The notes below the pieces were generated by a model. It worked only from the letters and a program-made list of their open reading frames with translations, ran no database searches and was not told the DNA's origin. Below, in pieces: positions 7,086 to 16,303 of a stretch of DNA of 64,000 bases (its first letter is position 1; each line of letters opens with the position of its first letter). The translations under genes and the position numbers were made by a program. Source of the DNA: Bin87 sp965262485. Its GTDB lineage: Bacteria; Chloroflexota; Dehalococcoidia; Lucifugimonadales; UBA3495. The stretch is taken from positions 806,001 to 870,000 of the forward strand of contig OZ253540.1 of assembly GCA_965262485.1 (NCBI GenBank), read 5' to 3'.

Positions 7086-9164
7086 CTACAGCCTGATAAG
7101 GTCGTTCGCTGCCACGAAAGCCGGTGCGAATACCAGCGAAACGATGGCCATCAACTTGAGCAGGATGTTCAGGCTGGGGCCGGAGGTGTCCTTGAACGGA
7201 TCGCCAACCACGTCGCCCTCCACGGCCGCCTTGTGGGCATCGGAACCCTTCCCGCCGTAGTTACCCAGCTCAACGTACTTCTTGGCGTTGTCCCAGGAGC
7301 CGCCGGCCGAGGCCATCATAATGGCCAGCATGAATCCGGCCGCCACTGATCCGATGAGCAATCCGCCCAATGCGGCCTCCCCGAGAATGAATCCGGTGGC
7401 GATAGGGGCCACGACCGCCATGAGGCCGGGGATAATCATCTCCCGCAAAGCACTGCGCGTGCTGATGTCAACGCAGCGTGCCGAGTCAGGTTTGGCGGTT
7501 CCTTCCATCAAGCCGGGAATCTCGCGGAACTGACGACGTACCTCGTCCACGATGCCCTGAGCCGCGCGGCCCACCGCCTGCATCGTCAGGGCGGAGAATA
7601 TGAAGGGCAGCATCGCGCCGATAACCAGGCCCACCAGAATTTGCGGCTGCAACAGGTTGATGCCGGTACCACCGGCAACCAGCTTCCCGCTTTCGTCCAG
7701 TGTGATCAGTCCGGCGCTCACCGAGTAAGCGGCCAGCAACGCCAGCGAGGTGAGCGCAGCCGAGCCGATGGCAAATCCTTTGCCGGTGGCCGCAGTGGTG
7801 TTGCCCAGCGCATCCAGCGCGTCGGTGCGTTCCCGAACCTGGGGATCGAGATTGGCCTGCTCAGCGATACCGCCGGCGTTGTCGGCCACCGGCCCGTACG
7901 CGTCGGTCGCCAGGGTGATGCCCAGCGTTGACAGCAGACCCACGCCGGCCAGCGCCACGCCGTAGAATCCGGCGAACCAGTAGGCCAGCAGGATGGCGAC
8001 CGACACGCAGATCACCGGTATCAGGGTACTCATCATGCCGGTTGCGATGCCGCTGATGATGACCGTGGCGGCGCCAGTCTCAGATGCCGCGGAGACCCTT
8101 CTGGTAGGACCGTAACTGTATGACGTGTAGTATTCGGTAGCCAGGCCAATGATGGTGCCAGCGACCAGCCCGGCCACCACGCAACCGAACCAGTACCAGT
8201 TGTCAGTCATAAAATAGGTCAGGATGGCGGCGAAGATGATCAGCAATCCGCCGGCCGCAAAGATGCCGTACCGCAACGCCCACAACAACTTTTCAAAATC
8301 TGCCTGTTCGCCGGCGCGGACGACGAATGTGCCCAGGATGGCAGCGATGATACCGGCGCCGGCCAGCAGCATCGGAAACACCGCCTGGGAATGGAATACG
8401 CCGGCTCCGGCTGCCAGGGCCACGGCGCTGGCCGACAGGGCGACTGCCGATATGATGCTGCCGACGTAGGACTCGAAAAGGTCGGCGCCCATGCCGGCGA
8501 CGTCACCCACGTTGTCACCCACGTTGTCGGCGATCACGCCGGGGTTGCGGGGATCGTCTTCGGGTATGCCCGCTTCCACCTTGCCGACCAGGTCGGATCC
8601 AACGTCAGCGGCTTTGGTGAAGATTCCTCCACCCACGCGGGCGAACAGAGCGATGGAGCTGGCCCCGAAACCGAAACCGGCCACCGCGCTGATGTCCTGA
8701 AATATGAGGAACAGGATGGTGACGCCCAACAGGCCGATGCCCACCACGGTTACACCCATTACCGTCCCGCTGGAGAAAGCGACGCGCAGAGCGGGATTGA
8801 GACCGATCATGGCGGCCGCAGCAGTGCGAATGTTGGCCCTCACCGCTACGTTCATCCCGATTAAACCCGCCAATCCCGAGCATATTGCGCCCGCCAGGTA
8901 TGATATGGCGGTAGCCGGCACTCCCAAATCGTGCTCGAAGATGGTGTAATCCATTACACCAAGCACGATTGCCACTACAATTACGAATGGCACCAACGAC
9001 AGGTACTCGCGACGCAAAAATGCCGACGCTCCGGTTCGGATGGCATCGCCGATCTCGATCATGGTCGCATTGCCCTGATCGGCGCGAATGACTCGCCACG
9101 CTATGATGGCTGCAAACACGAGGGCGATACCTCCCGCAGCCAGGGCTACTATGATTGATTCCAT
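7086..9164 (-). CDS. hppA: Membrane-bound proton/sodium-pumping pyrophosphatase
   Basis: A 692-residue integral membrane protein with about 16 hydrophobic segments. It hydrolyses pyrophosphate and pumps H+ or Na+ out of the cytoplasm. Diagnostic motifs are present: DVGSDLVGKVEAGIPEDDPR, ADNVGDNVGDVAGMGADLFE, and the C-terminal GSWDNAKKYVELG and GDVVGDPFKDTSGP. The segment GNTTAATGKGFAIGSA has Ala and Gly at the two positions that separate K+-dependent (Ala) from K+-independent (Lys) enzymes, so this should be the K+-stimulated type. H+ versus Na+ specificity cannot be told by eye. The ATG at 9164 is preceded by GGAGAGGAGAG; an upstream ATG at 9218 lacks such a site. Confidence 0.95.
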   Translation of the reverse strand: MESIIVALAAGGIALVFAAIIAWRVIRADQGNATMIEIGDAIRTGASAFLRREYLSLVPFVIVVAIVLGVMDYTIFEHDLGVPATAISYLAGAICSGLAGLIGMNVAVRANIRTAAAAMIGLNPALRVAFSSGTVMGVTVVGIGLLGVTILFLIFQDISAVAGFGFGASSIALFARVGGGIFTKAADVGSDLVGKVEAGIPEDDPRNPGVIADNVGDNVGDVAGMGADLFESYVGSIISAVALSASAVALAAGAGVFHSQAVFPMLLAGAGIIAAILGTFVVRAGEQADFEKLLWALRYGIFAAGGLLIIFAAILTYFMTDNWYWFGCVVAGLVAGTIIGLATEYYTSYSYGPTRRVSAASETGAATVIISGIATGMMSTLIPVICVSVAILLAYWFAGFYGVALAGVGLLSTLGITLATDAYGPVADNAGGIAEQANLDPQVRERTDALDALGNTTAATGKGFAIGSAALTSLALLAAYSVSAGLITLDESGKLVAGGTGINLLQPQILVGLVIGAMLPFIFSALTMQAVGRAAQGIVDEVRRQFREIPGLMEGTAKPDSARCVDISTRSALREMIIPGLMAVVAPIATGFILGEAALGGLLIGSVAAGFMLAIMMASAGGSWDNAKKYVELGNYGGKGSDAHKAAVEGDVVGDPFKDTSGPSLNILLKLMAIVSLVFAPAFVAANDLIRL

Positions 9165-9275
9165 ACTCTCCTCTCCGTTTTCGGTAAATAAGGATGACAA
9201 ACATTGCGAAATTAGCACACGGCCATTTTGGTGTCAATTGGCTGAACCAATGGGCTGGGAGTTTGTCAATTCATC

Positions 9276-9851
9276 CTAATGGTGGCGCTGTGTATAGTCC
9301 GACAGATTTACGATGCGGGGCTCGATATGGCCTTCGACAATGTCTAATATCGCCACCGTGCCCGGAGAACCCGGGGCATGGCGTCGCCCCGGATAGGTGG
9401 GGCTGCCGGGATTGATAAACAATACGCCGTTGCGCCATTCAATGAGTTCTTCGTGCGTATCGCCAAAGGCCACCACATCCACCGCGCAACCGAATTTTCG
9501 CTGCAGGATGTCGTGAAGCCCGGAAGACGGATACTGTAGTCCGGTACCGTCCGGCGTGGTGAAAATTGGTGGCGTCGGCCACTGGATGTCGTGCACCATG
9601 CCGATGCGTACGCCTCCCGCGTTTACTACGCGGGTAACATCGGCGAGTCGGTCGCCAGCCTCGCGTGGGTCTTCATAACCGCGAACCGCCAGCACCGGAG
9701 CCACCTGCTCGAGGCAATCGAGCACACCGATGCACTCCAGGTCGCCGCAATGCAGCACCAGTTCGCTCCCTTCCAAAGCTTTCAGTACAGCAGTCGGCAA
9801 ATCCCAACCGCTGCCCGCCGAATGGGTATCGGATACCAGGCCGATTTTCAC
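9276..9851 (-). CDS. YfcE/MJ0936-type metallophosphodiesterase
   Basis: A 191-residue single-domain phosphoesterase. The metal-binding motifs are SDTHS at residue 7, HCGDLE near residue 36, and the C-terminal GDTHE and NPGSPTYPGRR. This set is that of the YfcE/MJ0936 group, Mn2+-dependent phosphodiesterases whose physiological substrates are mostly unknown. The usual GNCD motif is replaced by RGYEDPREA near residue 59, which probably weakens one metal ligand. It ends a minus-strand run that begins at 14092 and follows the LLM gene by 9 bases, so translational coupling is likely. Confidence 0.8.
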   Translation of the reverse strand: MKIGLVSDTHSAGSGWDLPTAVLKALEGSELVLHCGDLECIGVLDCLEQVAPVLAVRGYEDPREAGDRLADVTRVVNAGGVRIGMVHDIQWPTPPIFTTPDGTGLQYPSSGLHDILQRKFGCAVDVVAFGDTHEELIEWRNGVLFINPGSPTYPGRRHAPGSPGTVAILDIVEGHIEPRIVNLSDYTQRHH

Positions 9852-9860
9852 GCCGACAGT

Positions 9861-10874
9861 CTATCCGTCTCGCGGCGCCAGGGCTTCTATCGTTCCCAGC
9901 ATGGTATCGCGATTTGTGCCGTGGGGGAACGCCACGATCGGCATATCGACCCCGTTGGCTCGAAACCCGGTCATCTTGTCGCGGCATTCGGATGGCGAAC
10001 CGATTACCGTGATCTGATCCACCATTTCATCGGTAATGGCGGCGGCGGCTTTGCTCCGGTCGCCTTCGGCCCAGGCGGTTCGCACCGCATCGCCCGCGGC
10101 CCGGTACCCATACCGGCAGAAAAGGTCGTAGTAATACCGACCCATCCCGCCAATGTAAAACGCCATGTGCGCCCGAGCCTGGGCGGTGGCCGATGCCAGC
10201 TCATCCCCGTTGTCGGTGGCGCAGCACAGGATTTGCGGAGCGGTGGCAATGTCGGAAACTGAACGCCCGGCGGCGGTGGCGGCTTCGGCCAGCGGTTGTT
10301 TGATTTTGGGCAGGTGCTCCCGGTGCATCCAGATGGGCAGCCACCCGTTGGCCAGCTCCCCGGTCAGTTGCAGGTTGCGTTGCCCCAGGGACGCCACGTA
10401 CACCGGAATCTGCGACTGTACCGGCGACACGCCCATGCGAAACCGCTTCAGGTTGTAAAAGCGGCCCTCGTAGTTGACTCGCTCACCGGCCAGTGCCATG
10501 CGGACGATGTCGATGTACTCCCGGGTTCGGGATACCGGATGATCGAACTTCACGCCGTGCCAATCCTCGATGACGATCCGTCCGCTGGCGCCCAGGCCCA
10601 AGATGGCCCTGCCGCCGCTGATCCGGTCCAGCGAGGCAATGCTCTGCGCCACCAGTCCGGGCGTGCGGCTGTACACGGTTACGATCCCGGTGCCCAGGCC
10701 GATGCGTTCGGTGTTGCAGGCCAGCATCGTCAAGACTGTAAATGCGTCGCGCCCCCAGGATTCGCCGGTCCAGAAAGAGTCATAACCCAGGCGGTCCGCC
10801 TCCTGGGCCACCGCGATCAGGTCGCTGTCGTCGTTGTTGTCCCGGCTGCTAAAGGTAATTGCGATGCGTTCCAT
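9861..10874 (-). CDS. LLM class (luciferase-like, F420-type) oxidoreductase
   Basis: A 337-residue TIM-barrel protein of the luciferase-like monooxygenase family. Typical blocks are EADRLGYDSFWTGESWGRDA near residue 25, RIGLGTGIVTVYSRTP near 57, ASLDRISGGRAILGLGASG near 78, and an R-TREY-D helix near 115. The N-terminal and YSRTP patterns resemble F420-dependent members rather than FMN-dependent luciferases, so a reduced deazaflavin cofactor is likely. No F420 biosynthesis gene lies in this window. The substrate is unknown. It sits in a minus-strand run with a HAD hydrolase and an amidase. Confidence 0.85.
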   Translation of the reverse strand: MERIAITFSSRDNNDDSDLIAVAQEADRLGYDSFWTGESWGRDAFTVLTMLACNTERIGLGTGIVTVYSRTPGLVAQSIASLDRISGGRAILGLGASGRIVIEDWHGVKFDHPVSRTREYIDIVRMALAGERVNYEGRFYNLKRFRMGVSPVQSQIPVYVASLGQRNLQLTGELANGWLPIWMHREHLPKIKQPLAEAATAAGRSVSDIATAPQILCCATDNGDELASATAQARAHMAFYIGGMGRYYYDLFCRYGYRAAGDAVRTAWAEGDRSKAAAAITDEMVDQITVIGSPSECRDKMTGFRANGVDMPIVAFPHGTNRDTMLGTIEALAPRDG

Positions 10875-10941
10875 GTGGTCAGGTAACCTGTAACTGCGAA
10901 TAATTGGGCGATGAGCGATTGAAGGGAAATGATTGAAATGG

Positions 10942-11517
10942 TCAGTTTCGGTTCTGCCAAATAATATATGGGTCGAGCGCGTCGCCCGTCAGCGCTTCGC
11001 CGAGCGCTTCGCTGTTGGCGGGAATGGCCGACGCCTCTTTTACGATCAATTCGCGAACCGTGGCGCTCCACCGTTTGGCGTCCTCGGCTCCGGCGCGGTC
11101 CGTCAGAAGGTCGTTGAATCCGGCCACCAGCTGGTCCACCGGAGCGGCGAGAATCGGCCCGGATATTACGAAAACCACCACTTCGGGAAGATTTTCCTCG
11201 TCGTGAAATTCAACGCCCAATCTGTCGAGAATGCTGTTCATCGCCACGCCGCGGACGATTTCGTCAACATGCGTCGGGATGTTCATCATGTGGGCGAACG
11301 GGTGATCGGCCCCTTCCCGGAGGGACGCTGAAAATTCGCTTTCCACCGCTCGGTAGTAATCCTCATTGAAAACGTCGTCGGCAGACAGCAGCAATATCTC
11401 CGCCGGCGAACGCCGCAGATCGATTGCGATAAACTCCCGCAGGTGCGGAAAGATGGCCAGGGTAATGTCGGGCTGACGCCCGTTGGGCAGCGGACCGCCA
11501 CTCAGTTCCTCAAACAA
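10942..11517 (-). CDS. Conserved-looking protein of unknown function
   Basis: 191 residues, soluble, acidic, mixed alpha/beta, with no signal peptide or membrane helix. The segments AEILLLSADDVFNEDYY (near residue 38) and HPFAHMMNIPTHVDEIVRG (near 72) look conserved, with His and Asp residues that could bind metal, but I do not recognise the family. It lies between the HAD hydrolase and LLM genes in the same orientation, with gaps of 87 and 67 bases, so it is probably in the same transcript. Confidence 0.55.
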   Translation of the reverse strand: MFEELSGGPLPNGRQPDITLAIFPHLREFIAIDLRRSPAEILLLSADDVFNEDYYRAVESEFSASLREGADHPFAHMMNIPTHVDEIVRGVAMNSILDRLGVEFHDEENLPEVVVFVISGPILAAPVDQLVAGFNDLLTDRAGAEDAKRWSATVRELIVKEASAIPANSEALGEALTGDALDPYIIWQNRN

Positions 11518-11604
11518 CGCTGCGCTCCTTATGATTTCATGGCGACGGACGGCCGCCGATGCTTGGGGGACTGATTCACCGCAGGTATCCAGCGGCGAAG
11601 TTCA

Positions 11605-12366
11605 TTAGCCGAAGGCCAGTCGGTGCACCGCGTCGGCAACGCCCGACAGGTCATCTACAGCAGCATCCGGTTGCGCTTGGGGATCATTTGGATCGGAGGG
11701 TTCATAGAACCCGCGAATCCATACCGATTTCATGCCGACGCGATTAGCGCCCACCACGTCGTTGGTCACGTGGTCGCCCACATGCACGGTGGATTCCGGG
11801 GTTGCGCCCAGGGATTCCATCGTCATGTGGAAAATTTCGTCCGACGGTTTGGCCAGCAGAACCTCATCGGAAAAGGTCAGGGTCTGAAAATAGCTCAGAT
11901 AATCGTGGCGACGCAGAAATTCTCGAAATGTGTAACCGGGCGTCATCCCGGTGTTGGAGATGAGACCGATGCGCAGTCCCATATCGCTAACCGATTGCAG
12001 GGTTTCGCGGGCAGCGGTGTGAAATCGCGGGGGGCAATCGAAGAAAGATTCGGCGTACACGCGTTCAATCTCGGCGATGGTGGGTTCGGGCAGGCGATCA
12101 ACCAGACCGTCGTCGATCAGGTTGATAAATATTTCCACCTGGGTGCGGAAGCTAACGTCTTTGTTGGTGTCCCTTACGGCCCGACACGCACGGTAGCAAC
12201 CCCGGTATGCCTCGCGGATGTGGTCGGGGTCATAATCCTCATCATGGGCCAGCAATAAATTGCGGGCGCCGTCCAGGCGCACCTGAGCGCGCGCCTGACC
12301 CAACTCCCGGTTATCCAGGATCAGGGTTTGCCACAAATCAAACGTTACGGCATTAATGGCGGCCAC
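11605..12366 (-). CDS. HAD-superfamily hydrolase
   Basis: A 253-residue haloacid-dehalogenase-like phosphatase. Motif I is FDLWQTLI near residue 10 (nucleophile Asp, but Trp instead of Gly-Thr at +2/+3 and no second Asp, so the general acid is altered: DLWQT rather than DxDGT). Motif II is LISNTG near 137, the motif III Lys lies in LLAKPS near 174, and motif IV is VGDHVTNDVVGA near 195. The cap region lies between residues 20 and 110. The changed motif I suggests dehalogenase-like or unusual phosphatase chemistry. Co-oriented with the upstream amidase. Confidence 0.8.
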   Translation of the reverse strand: MAAINAVTFDLWQTLILDNRELGQARAQVRLDGARNLLLAHDEDYDPDHIREAYRGCYRACRAVRDTNKDVSFRTQVEIFINLIDDGLVDRLPEPTIAEIERVYAESFFDCPPRFHTAARETLQSVSDMGLRIGLISNTGMTPGYTFREFLRRHDYLSYFQTLTFSDEVLLAKPSDEIFHMTMESLGATPESTVHVGDHVTNDVVGANRVGMKSVWIRGFYEPSDPNDPQAQPDAAVDDLSGVADAVHRLAFG

Positions 12367-12450
12367 GATTCCATCCGTGTATAGCGGGATTGACGAGTGT
12401 GGTGGGATTGGCGAGGCAGTTTGGTAGATCGGTAAAGCGATCCGGCGGGT

Positions 12451-13863
12451 CTATACCGGAGGTCGCCGGGTGTGCCAGTCGGTGGCCTGTTGATAAGCGT
12501 AAGCGGCCCTGATCACCGTATGTTCATCGAAGTTCCTGCCCGCCAGATGCAGCGCCGCCGGCAGTCCGTCATCGGCAAACCCGCAGGGCACCGATATGGC
12601 GGGAGAGCCGGTGATGTTGTAAACCCTGGTGTACTTGGTCAGCAGAGGCACTGCCGGAATTGACTCCCCGCCAATGTCAATGCGACGTTCCAGGATGACC
12701 GGTGCGGTAACCGGCTCCACCGGGCCAGCCAGCAGATCGACGTTTTGCAACAGACCCGCCACCTGTTGGCAAAAAACCTGCCGGGCCTGTTGAGCCCGCA
12801 GGTATTCGGAGGCCGTGATAAACAGACCCTCTTCCAACCGGTCGCGCACCTGGGGATAGAGCTTGTCTCCATCGGACAGCAGGATGTCGCGGTGGGCCGC
12901 GGTGGCTTCGGCGCTCAGGATGGCGTTGCTGATCGGTTGAGCGTATTCAAACAAAGGCAGGGACACCTCAACGATTTCGGCTCCCAACTCGCCAAGAACG
13001 CTGATCGCGCCCTGCACCAGATCGGCCACCTGAGGATCGATCGGTTCCTCGAAAAACTCTCTGACGACGCCGATGCGCAGTCCTCGTACGTCGCCGGTCA
13101 GCGCGGCAGTATAGTCGGGTACGGGCACATTGGCGGTAACGTGGTCCCGCGGGTCGGGCCCGGCGATCACGTTCATGGTTAGCGCCGCGTCCTCCACGGT
13201 TCGGACCATCGGCCCGGGATGATCCAGGCACCACGACAACGGGGTTAATCCCGCCCGGCTCACGCGGCCGTACGTTGGTTTCAGCCCGGTAATCCCGCAC
13301 AACGCCGCCGGGATGCGAACGCTGCCGCCCGTGTCGCTGCCCATGGTAATCGTGCACTGGCCGGCGGCAGTCGCGGAACCGCTGCCCCCGCTTGACCCAC
13401 CGGTTATGCGCTCCGGATTCCAGGGGTTGTGCATGTGCCCGTAGTCAGCGTTTTCCCCGGTGGGCCCGAACGCCAGCGGATGCATATTCAGTTTGCCCAG
13501 CAAAATCGCGCCGGCCTCGCTGAATTTGATGGCAACGGTGCAGTCTTCGGTGGGAACGAAAGTGTCGTAGATCCGCGTGCCCGATGTGGTGCGTACGCCC
13601 GCGGTGTGGAACAGGTCTTTCAATCCAACCGGGATGCCGTGCAGAGGGCCACGATAATTGCCCCGCCCGATTTCCTGCTCGGCGCGACGGGCGGCGGCTC
13701 GAGCCTGCTCAGGGATCAGCGTGATGAAGGAGTTGAGCGTTGGCTCGGTCGCTTCAATTCGCGCCAGGCAGGCATCAACCACGTCCACCGGGGAAACTTC
13801 GCGATTGCGAATCAGGCCGGACAGTTCCCAGGCCGACATGTAGTGCAGTTCGTTGGAAGGCAT
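12451..13863 (-). CDS. Amidase signature family enzyme (GatA-like)
   Basis: A 470-residue amidase-signature protein. The catalytic Lys is in GLKDLFHTAG near residue 82. The cis-Ser is in ITGGSSGGSGSATAAGQ near residues 153-165, and the nucleophile Ser is in MGSDTGGSVRIPAALCG near 175-190. This Ser-cisSer-Lys triad hydrolyses amide bonds. It is shorter at the C-terminus than true GatA, and no gatB is nearby, so a catabolic amidase is more likely than tRNA-dependent transamidation. A small GatC/AtzG-like gene precedes it by 25 bases. Confidence 0.9.
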   Translation of the reverse strand: MPSNELHYMSAWELSGLIRNREVSPVDVVDACLARIEATEPTLNSFITLIPEQARAAARRAEQEIGRGNYRGPLHGIPVGLKDLFHTAGVRTTSGTRIYDTFVPTEDCTVAIKFSEAGAILLGKLNMHPLAFGPTGENADYGHMHNPWNPERITGGSSGGSGSATAAGQCTITMGSDTGGSVRIPAALCGITGLKPTYGRVSRAGLTPLSWCLDHPGPMVRTVEDAALTMNVIAGPDPRDHVTANVPVPDYTAALTGDVRGLRIGVVREFFEEPIDPQVADLVQGAISVLGELGAEIVEVSLPLFEYAQPISNAILSAEATAAHRDILLSDGDKLYPQVRDRLEEGLFITASEYLRAQQARQVFCQQVAGLLQNVDLLAGPVEPVTAPVILERRIDIGGESIPAVPLLTKYTRVYNITGSPAISVPCGFADDGLPAALHLAGRNFDEHTVIRAAYAYQQATDWHTRRPPV

Positions 13864-13888
13864 GACGTTCCTCGCCGGCGGCGCGGTA

Positions 13889-14092
13889 TTACCGGGTTTC
13901 AGCGATGAAAGCAGACGGCGATTCTGCGTTTCTCACATCTACTTCAAAAACCCTGGCCAGTCCGCTGCGCATCATCGTTACGCGACGATGCAGATCTTCC
14001 ATGCGCTCCGCATCGGAGACATCCAAGCCGGCCCCGGCGGCGACGCGCAAGAAAACCTCGTAAGACATCGCTACGGCATCGTTGGTTGACAT
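13889..14092 (-). CDS. Small GatC/AtzG-like partner of the amidase
   Basis: 67 residues. The pattern is a short helix, then DAERMEDLHRRVTMMRSGLA as a second helix, and a tail VDVRNAESPSAFIAETR with a Pro-containing extended end. GatC and AtzG-like (DUF4089) proteins have this helical-plus-extended-tail layout and stabilise the amidase they are encoded next to. The gene lies immediately upstream of the amidase on the same strand. The assignment rests on layout and weak sequence resemblance, not on a clear motif. Confidence 0.5.
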   Translation of the reverse strand: MSTNDAVAMSYEVFLRVAAGAGLDVSDAERMEDLHRRVTMMRSGLARVFEVDVRNAESPSAFIAETR

Positions 14093-14197
14093 AATCGCCC
14101 CATGACGCGCCGGAAAGTGTCTATTCCCGGTAAGACCGGCGAGCCGTGGTAATTATGGCGCAAGCCGCTGCGGTTGGCAAATGGCCTCGCATAGCTG

Positions 14198-14370
14198 TAA
14201 CAGTTCAGACTCGACGCGTGATTTCCATACCACTCCGTCATTCCGGCCTTGAGCCGGAATCCAGAGACGTCTTTAAACCGCAATGTTGCTTATCCTCGGC
14301 TTCCTGGATTCCCGCTTTCGCGGGAATGACAGGTTGGGGCCAAGATACTACCTTCAACTCTGAACAGTTA
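14198..14370. mobile_element. MITE-like element, family B (copy 1), 173 bp, 10-bp flanking repeat
   Basis: Bounded by TAACAGTTCAGA (14198) and TCTGAACAGTTA (ending 14370). The flanks are an exact CGCATAGCTG at 14188-14197 and 14371-14380, continued by TA on both sides. The interior holds two palindromes, ATTCCGGC/GCCGGAAT and ATTCCCGC...GCGGGAAT, and no gene. A nearly identical copy in opposite orientation lies at 16304-16476. Confidence 0.85.
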
Positions 14371-14560
14371 CGCATAGCTGTACGGGGATGTTTGGCTGCC
14401 AAATTATGCGAGTCACCGAATTATGGCGGGCGCAGTGTCGAAACCGCTTACCGCAACATTCTGGTCGTGGGTTCCGCTGTTTGGACCCGAACGGAAGCGT
14501 AGTGTCGTCCGCTATACTCGAATCGCCATTCCGTTCAACCATCCGGCCCTCTTCGGTGTG

Positions 14561-15349
14561 ATGATTTTGTATTGTTCCCAGTGTGGTGTGCGCTTGTACC
14601 AGGACGCTGAATATTGTCCCGAATGTGGGCACAGGTCGCCCGCCTCGATGAACCCCGCAGCCGTCAGCGACGCCGCCGCGCCGGTGCAGCGAACCTGGGG
14701 ACTCTGGCACGTCGTGTTGGGCGTCGGTATCCTGATTCCCGCCACGGTTCTGTTCGGATCGTTGGGGTTGATACTGCCGTTGGCTATCGCTACGGTGGTG
14801 TCGACGGGATTGCTCGGTGGAGCGCAGGTGGCTCTGGTCTGGGGATTGGGCCCCAGAAACTGGAGCCGTGGCTTGGCTGCGGTCGGGCTGGTGGCTCCGC
14901 GGGCATCCGGCGTCGTTACGGTCGGCTTGACCATCGCAGCAGTAGTTGCCAGCCTTGGTTTCTCGGTGGTCTACACCATGTTGGTAACGTGGCAGGAATG
15001 GCAACCGCTGATCCCGCCCCAACCCGAACCCGCATTTGTGTTCGCAAACCGGTTGGCCATCTTGAGCATCGTGGCCCTGGCCGTGTGGACGCCCTTCGTT
15101 GAAGAACTGTTCTTTCGCGGTTTCGTGTTCAGGGGTCTGGCAAACCGTTGGGGAAACGGCGTGGGGCTGGTACTGTCGGCGGTGGTATTCGCCGCCATGC
15201 ACTATCACATCGGGTTGTTGCTTCCCATCCTGGTAACCGGCCTGTTGTTGGGTGGGTTGTACTGGCGTACCGGGTCCCTTTGGCCTTCCATAGTGGTACA
15301 CGCCATTCAAAATGGTATTGCGACGATCGCGGTGATCTACGGCCTGTAG
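14561..15349 (+). CDS. CPBP family intramembrane protease with N-terminal zinc ribbon
   Basis: 262 residues from ATG 14561. Residues 1-25 form a zinc ribbon (CSQCG and CPECG, two Cys pairs), then a Pro/Ala linker and about eight membrane segments. The CPBP/Abi (CAAX-protease-like) motifs are present: EELFFRGFVFRGL near residue 184 (glutamates and Arg), the second-motif His in HYHIG near 215, and SIVVHAIQN near 247. Members are intramembrane glutamic proteases acting in protein processing or bacteriocin self-immunity. The target is unknown. It is flanked on both sides by family-B repeat elements together with trpA. Confidence 0.85.
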   Translation: MILYCSQCGVRLYQDAEYCPECGHRSPASMNPAAVSDAAAPVQRTWGLWHVVLGVGILIPATVLFGSLGLILPLAIATVVSTGLLGGAQVALVWGLGPRNWSRGLAAVGLVAPRASGVVTVGLTIAAVVASLGFSVVYTMLVTWQEWQPLIPPQPEPAFVFANRLAILSIVALAVWTPFVEELFFRGFVFRGLANRWGNGVGLVLSAVVFAAMHYHIGLLLPILVTGLLLGGLYWRTGSLWPSIVVHAIQNGIATIAVIYGL

Positions 15350-15441
15350 TCTGGACACTGGCTGCGGCGTAATATAGATTTGTTTTCGACCACCATCCGA
15401 ATGCACTTCAACCCGAATGCACATCAACGAGGTTTCCAATA

Positions 15442-16260
15442 GTGAGTGGACCAGCAGTGAAAATTGATCGTATCGCCAAAAAATTTGCGGAAATCAAAGC
15501 CCGGGGACGTCCCGGTCTCGTGGTTTTTATGACGGTGGGACACCCGTATCGCGATGCGGCGCTGGAAATCGCGCCCCAATTGGTTGCCGCCGGCGCCGAC
15601 GCTATAGAACTGGGCGCGGCTTTCAGCGACCCAATCGGCGAAGGTCCGGTGATCCAGGAGTCCAGCTTTGTTGCGCTGCAAAACGGCATAACGCCGCAAG
15701 ACTGCCTGGACACCGCGGCAGCGTTGCGCCCCCTGATCGGCGATACACCGGTGATCTGGATGGGTTACTACAACACCATCATGGCTGCCGGGCTGGATAA
15801 GTTCGCTAAAGCCTGCTCCGATGCAACCATTGACGGTTTGATAGTGGTGGACCTGCCCTACACCGAAGCACAGCCGCTGGTCAGCCAACTGGCTCCGTTT
15901 GGAATCCACCTGATACCGCTATTGGCTCCAACCAGCACCGACGAAAGCATTCGCGAAACGGTTCGGCTGGCCGGCGGGTTCGTATATTGCACCAGCGTCA
16001 CCGGCGTTACCGGCGCCCGAACAGAAATGTCCGATCGGGGTTTCGAGCTGGTGGATCGCGTACGCCAGCAAACCGATCTGCCGGTTGCAATCGGATTCGG
16101 CGTTTCCAACCGGGAGCATGTCCTCGAAGTGGGCAAACGGGCCGATGCGGCGGTAGTGGGAAGCGCCCTGGTACGCGCGTTGGCCGACGGCCCGCCGGCC
16201 GAAGCCGGAAGGCGAGGCGCTGCCGTCGTTGCAAGCTTGTCCGGTCTAGCGCCCGAGTGA
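15442..16260 (+). CDS. trpA: Tryptophan synthase alpha subunit-like, with an altered catalytic Asp
   Basis: 272 residues from GTG 15442. The TrpA TIM-barrel is clear: FMTVGHPYRDAAL, IELGAAFSDPIGEGPVIQ near residue 53, MGYYNT, LLAPTSTDESIR, SVTGVTGAR and GFGVSNREHV. The catalytic Glu of the ELG block is kept, but the second catalytic acid (Asp60 in the E. coli enzyme, in ADGP) is Glu here (GEGP), and the usual GDP after strand 1 is GHP. TrpA splits indole-3-glycerol phosphate and passes indole to TrpB. No trpB or other trp gene is adjacent. It may be a slow or redirected indole-glycerol-phosphate lyase. Confidence 0.85.
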   Translation: MSGPAVKIDRIAKKFAEIKARGRPGLVVFMTVGHPYRDAALEIAPQLVAAGADAIELGAAFSDPIGEGPVIQESSFVALQNGITPQDCLDTAAALRPLIGDTPVIWMGYYNTIMAAGLDKFAKACSDATIDGLIVVDLPYTEAQPLVSQLAPFGIHLIPLLAPTSTDESIRETVRLAGGFVYCTSVTGVTGARTEMSDRGFELVDRVRQQTDLPVAIGFGVSNREHVLEVGKRADAAVVGSALVRALADGPPAEAGRRGAAVVASLSGLAPE

Positions 16261-16303
16261 TCGCCGCCGACAGGGCAAAAAAAGCGGTTGATTCCATTTC
16301 AGG

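Noticed and set aside
14423..14560. Longer N-terminus for the CPBP protease
   Set aside because: The zinc ribbon and family sequence begin at ATG 14561. The upstream 46 codons show no pattern and approach the repeat element.
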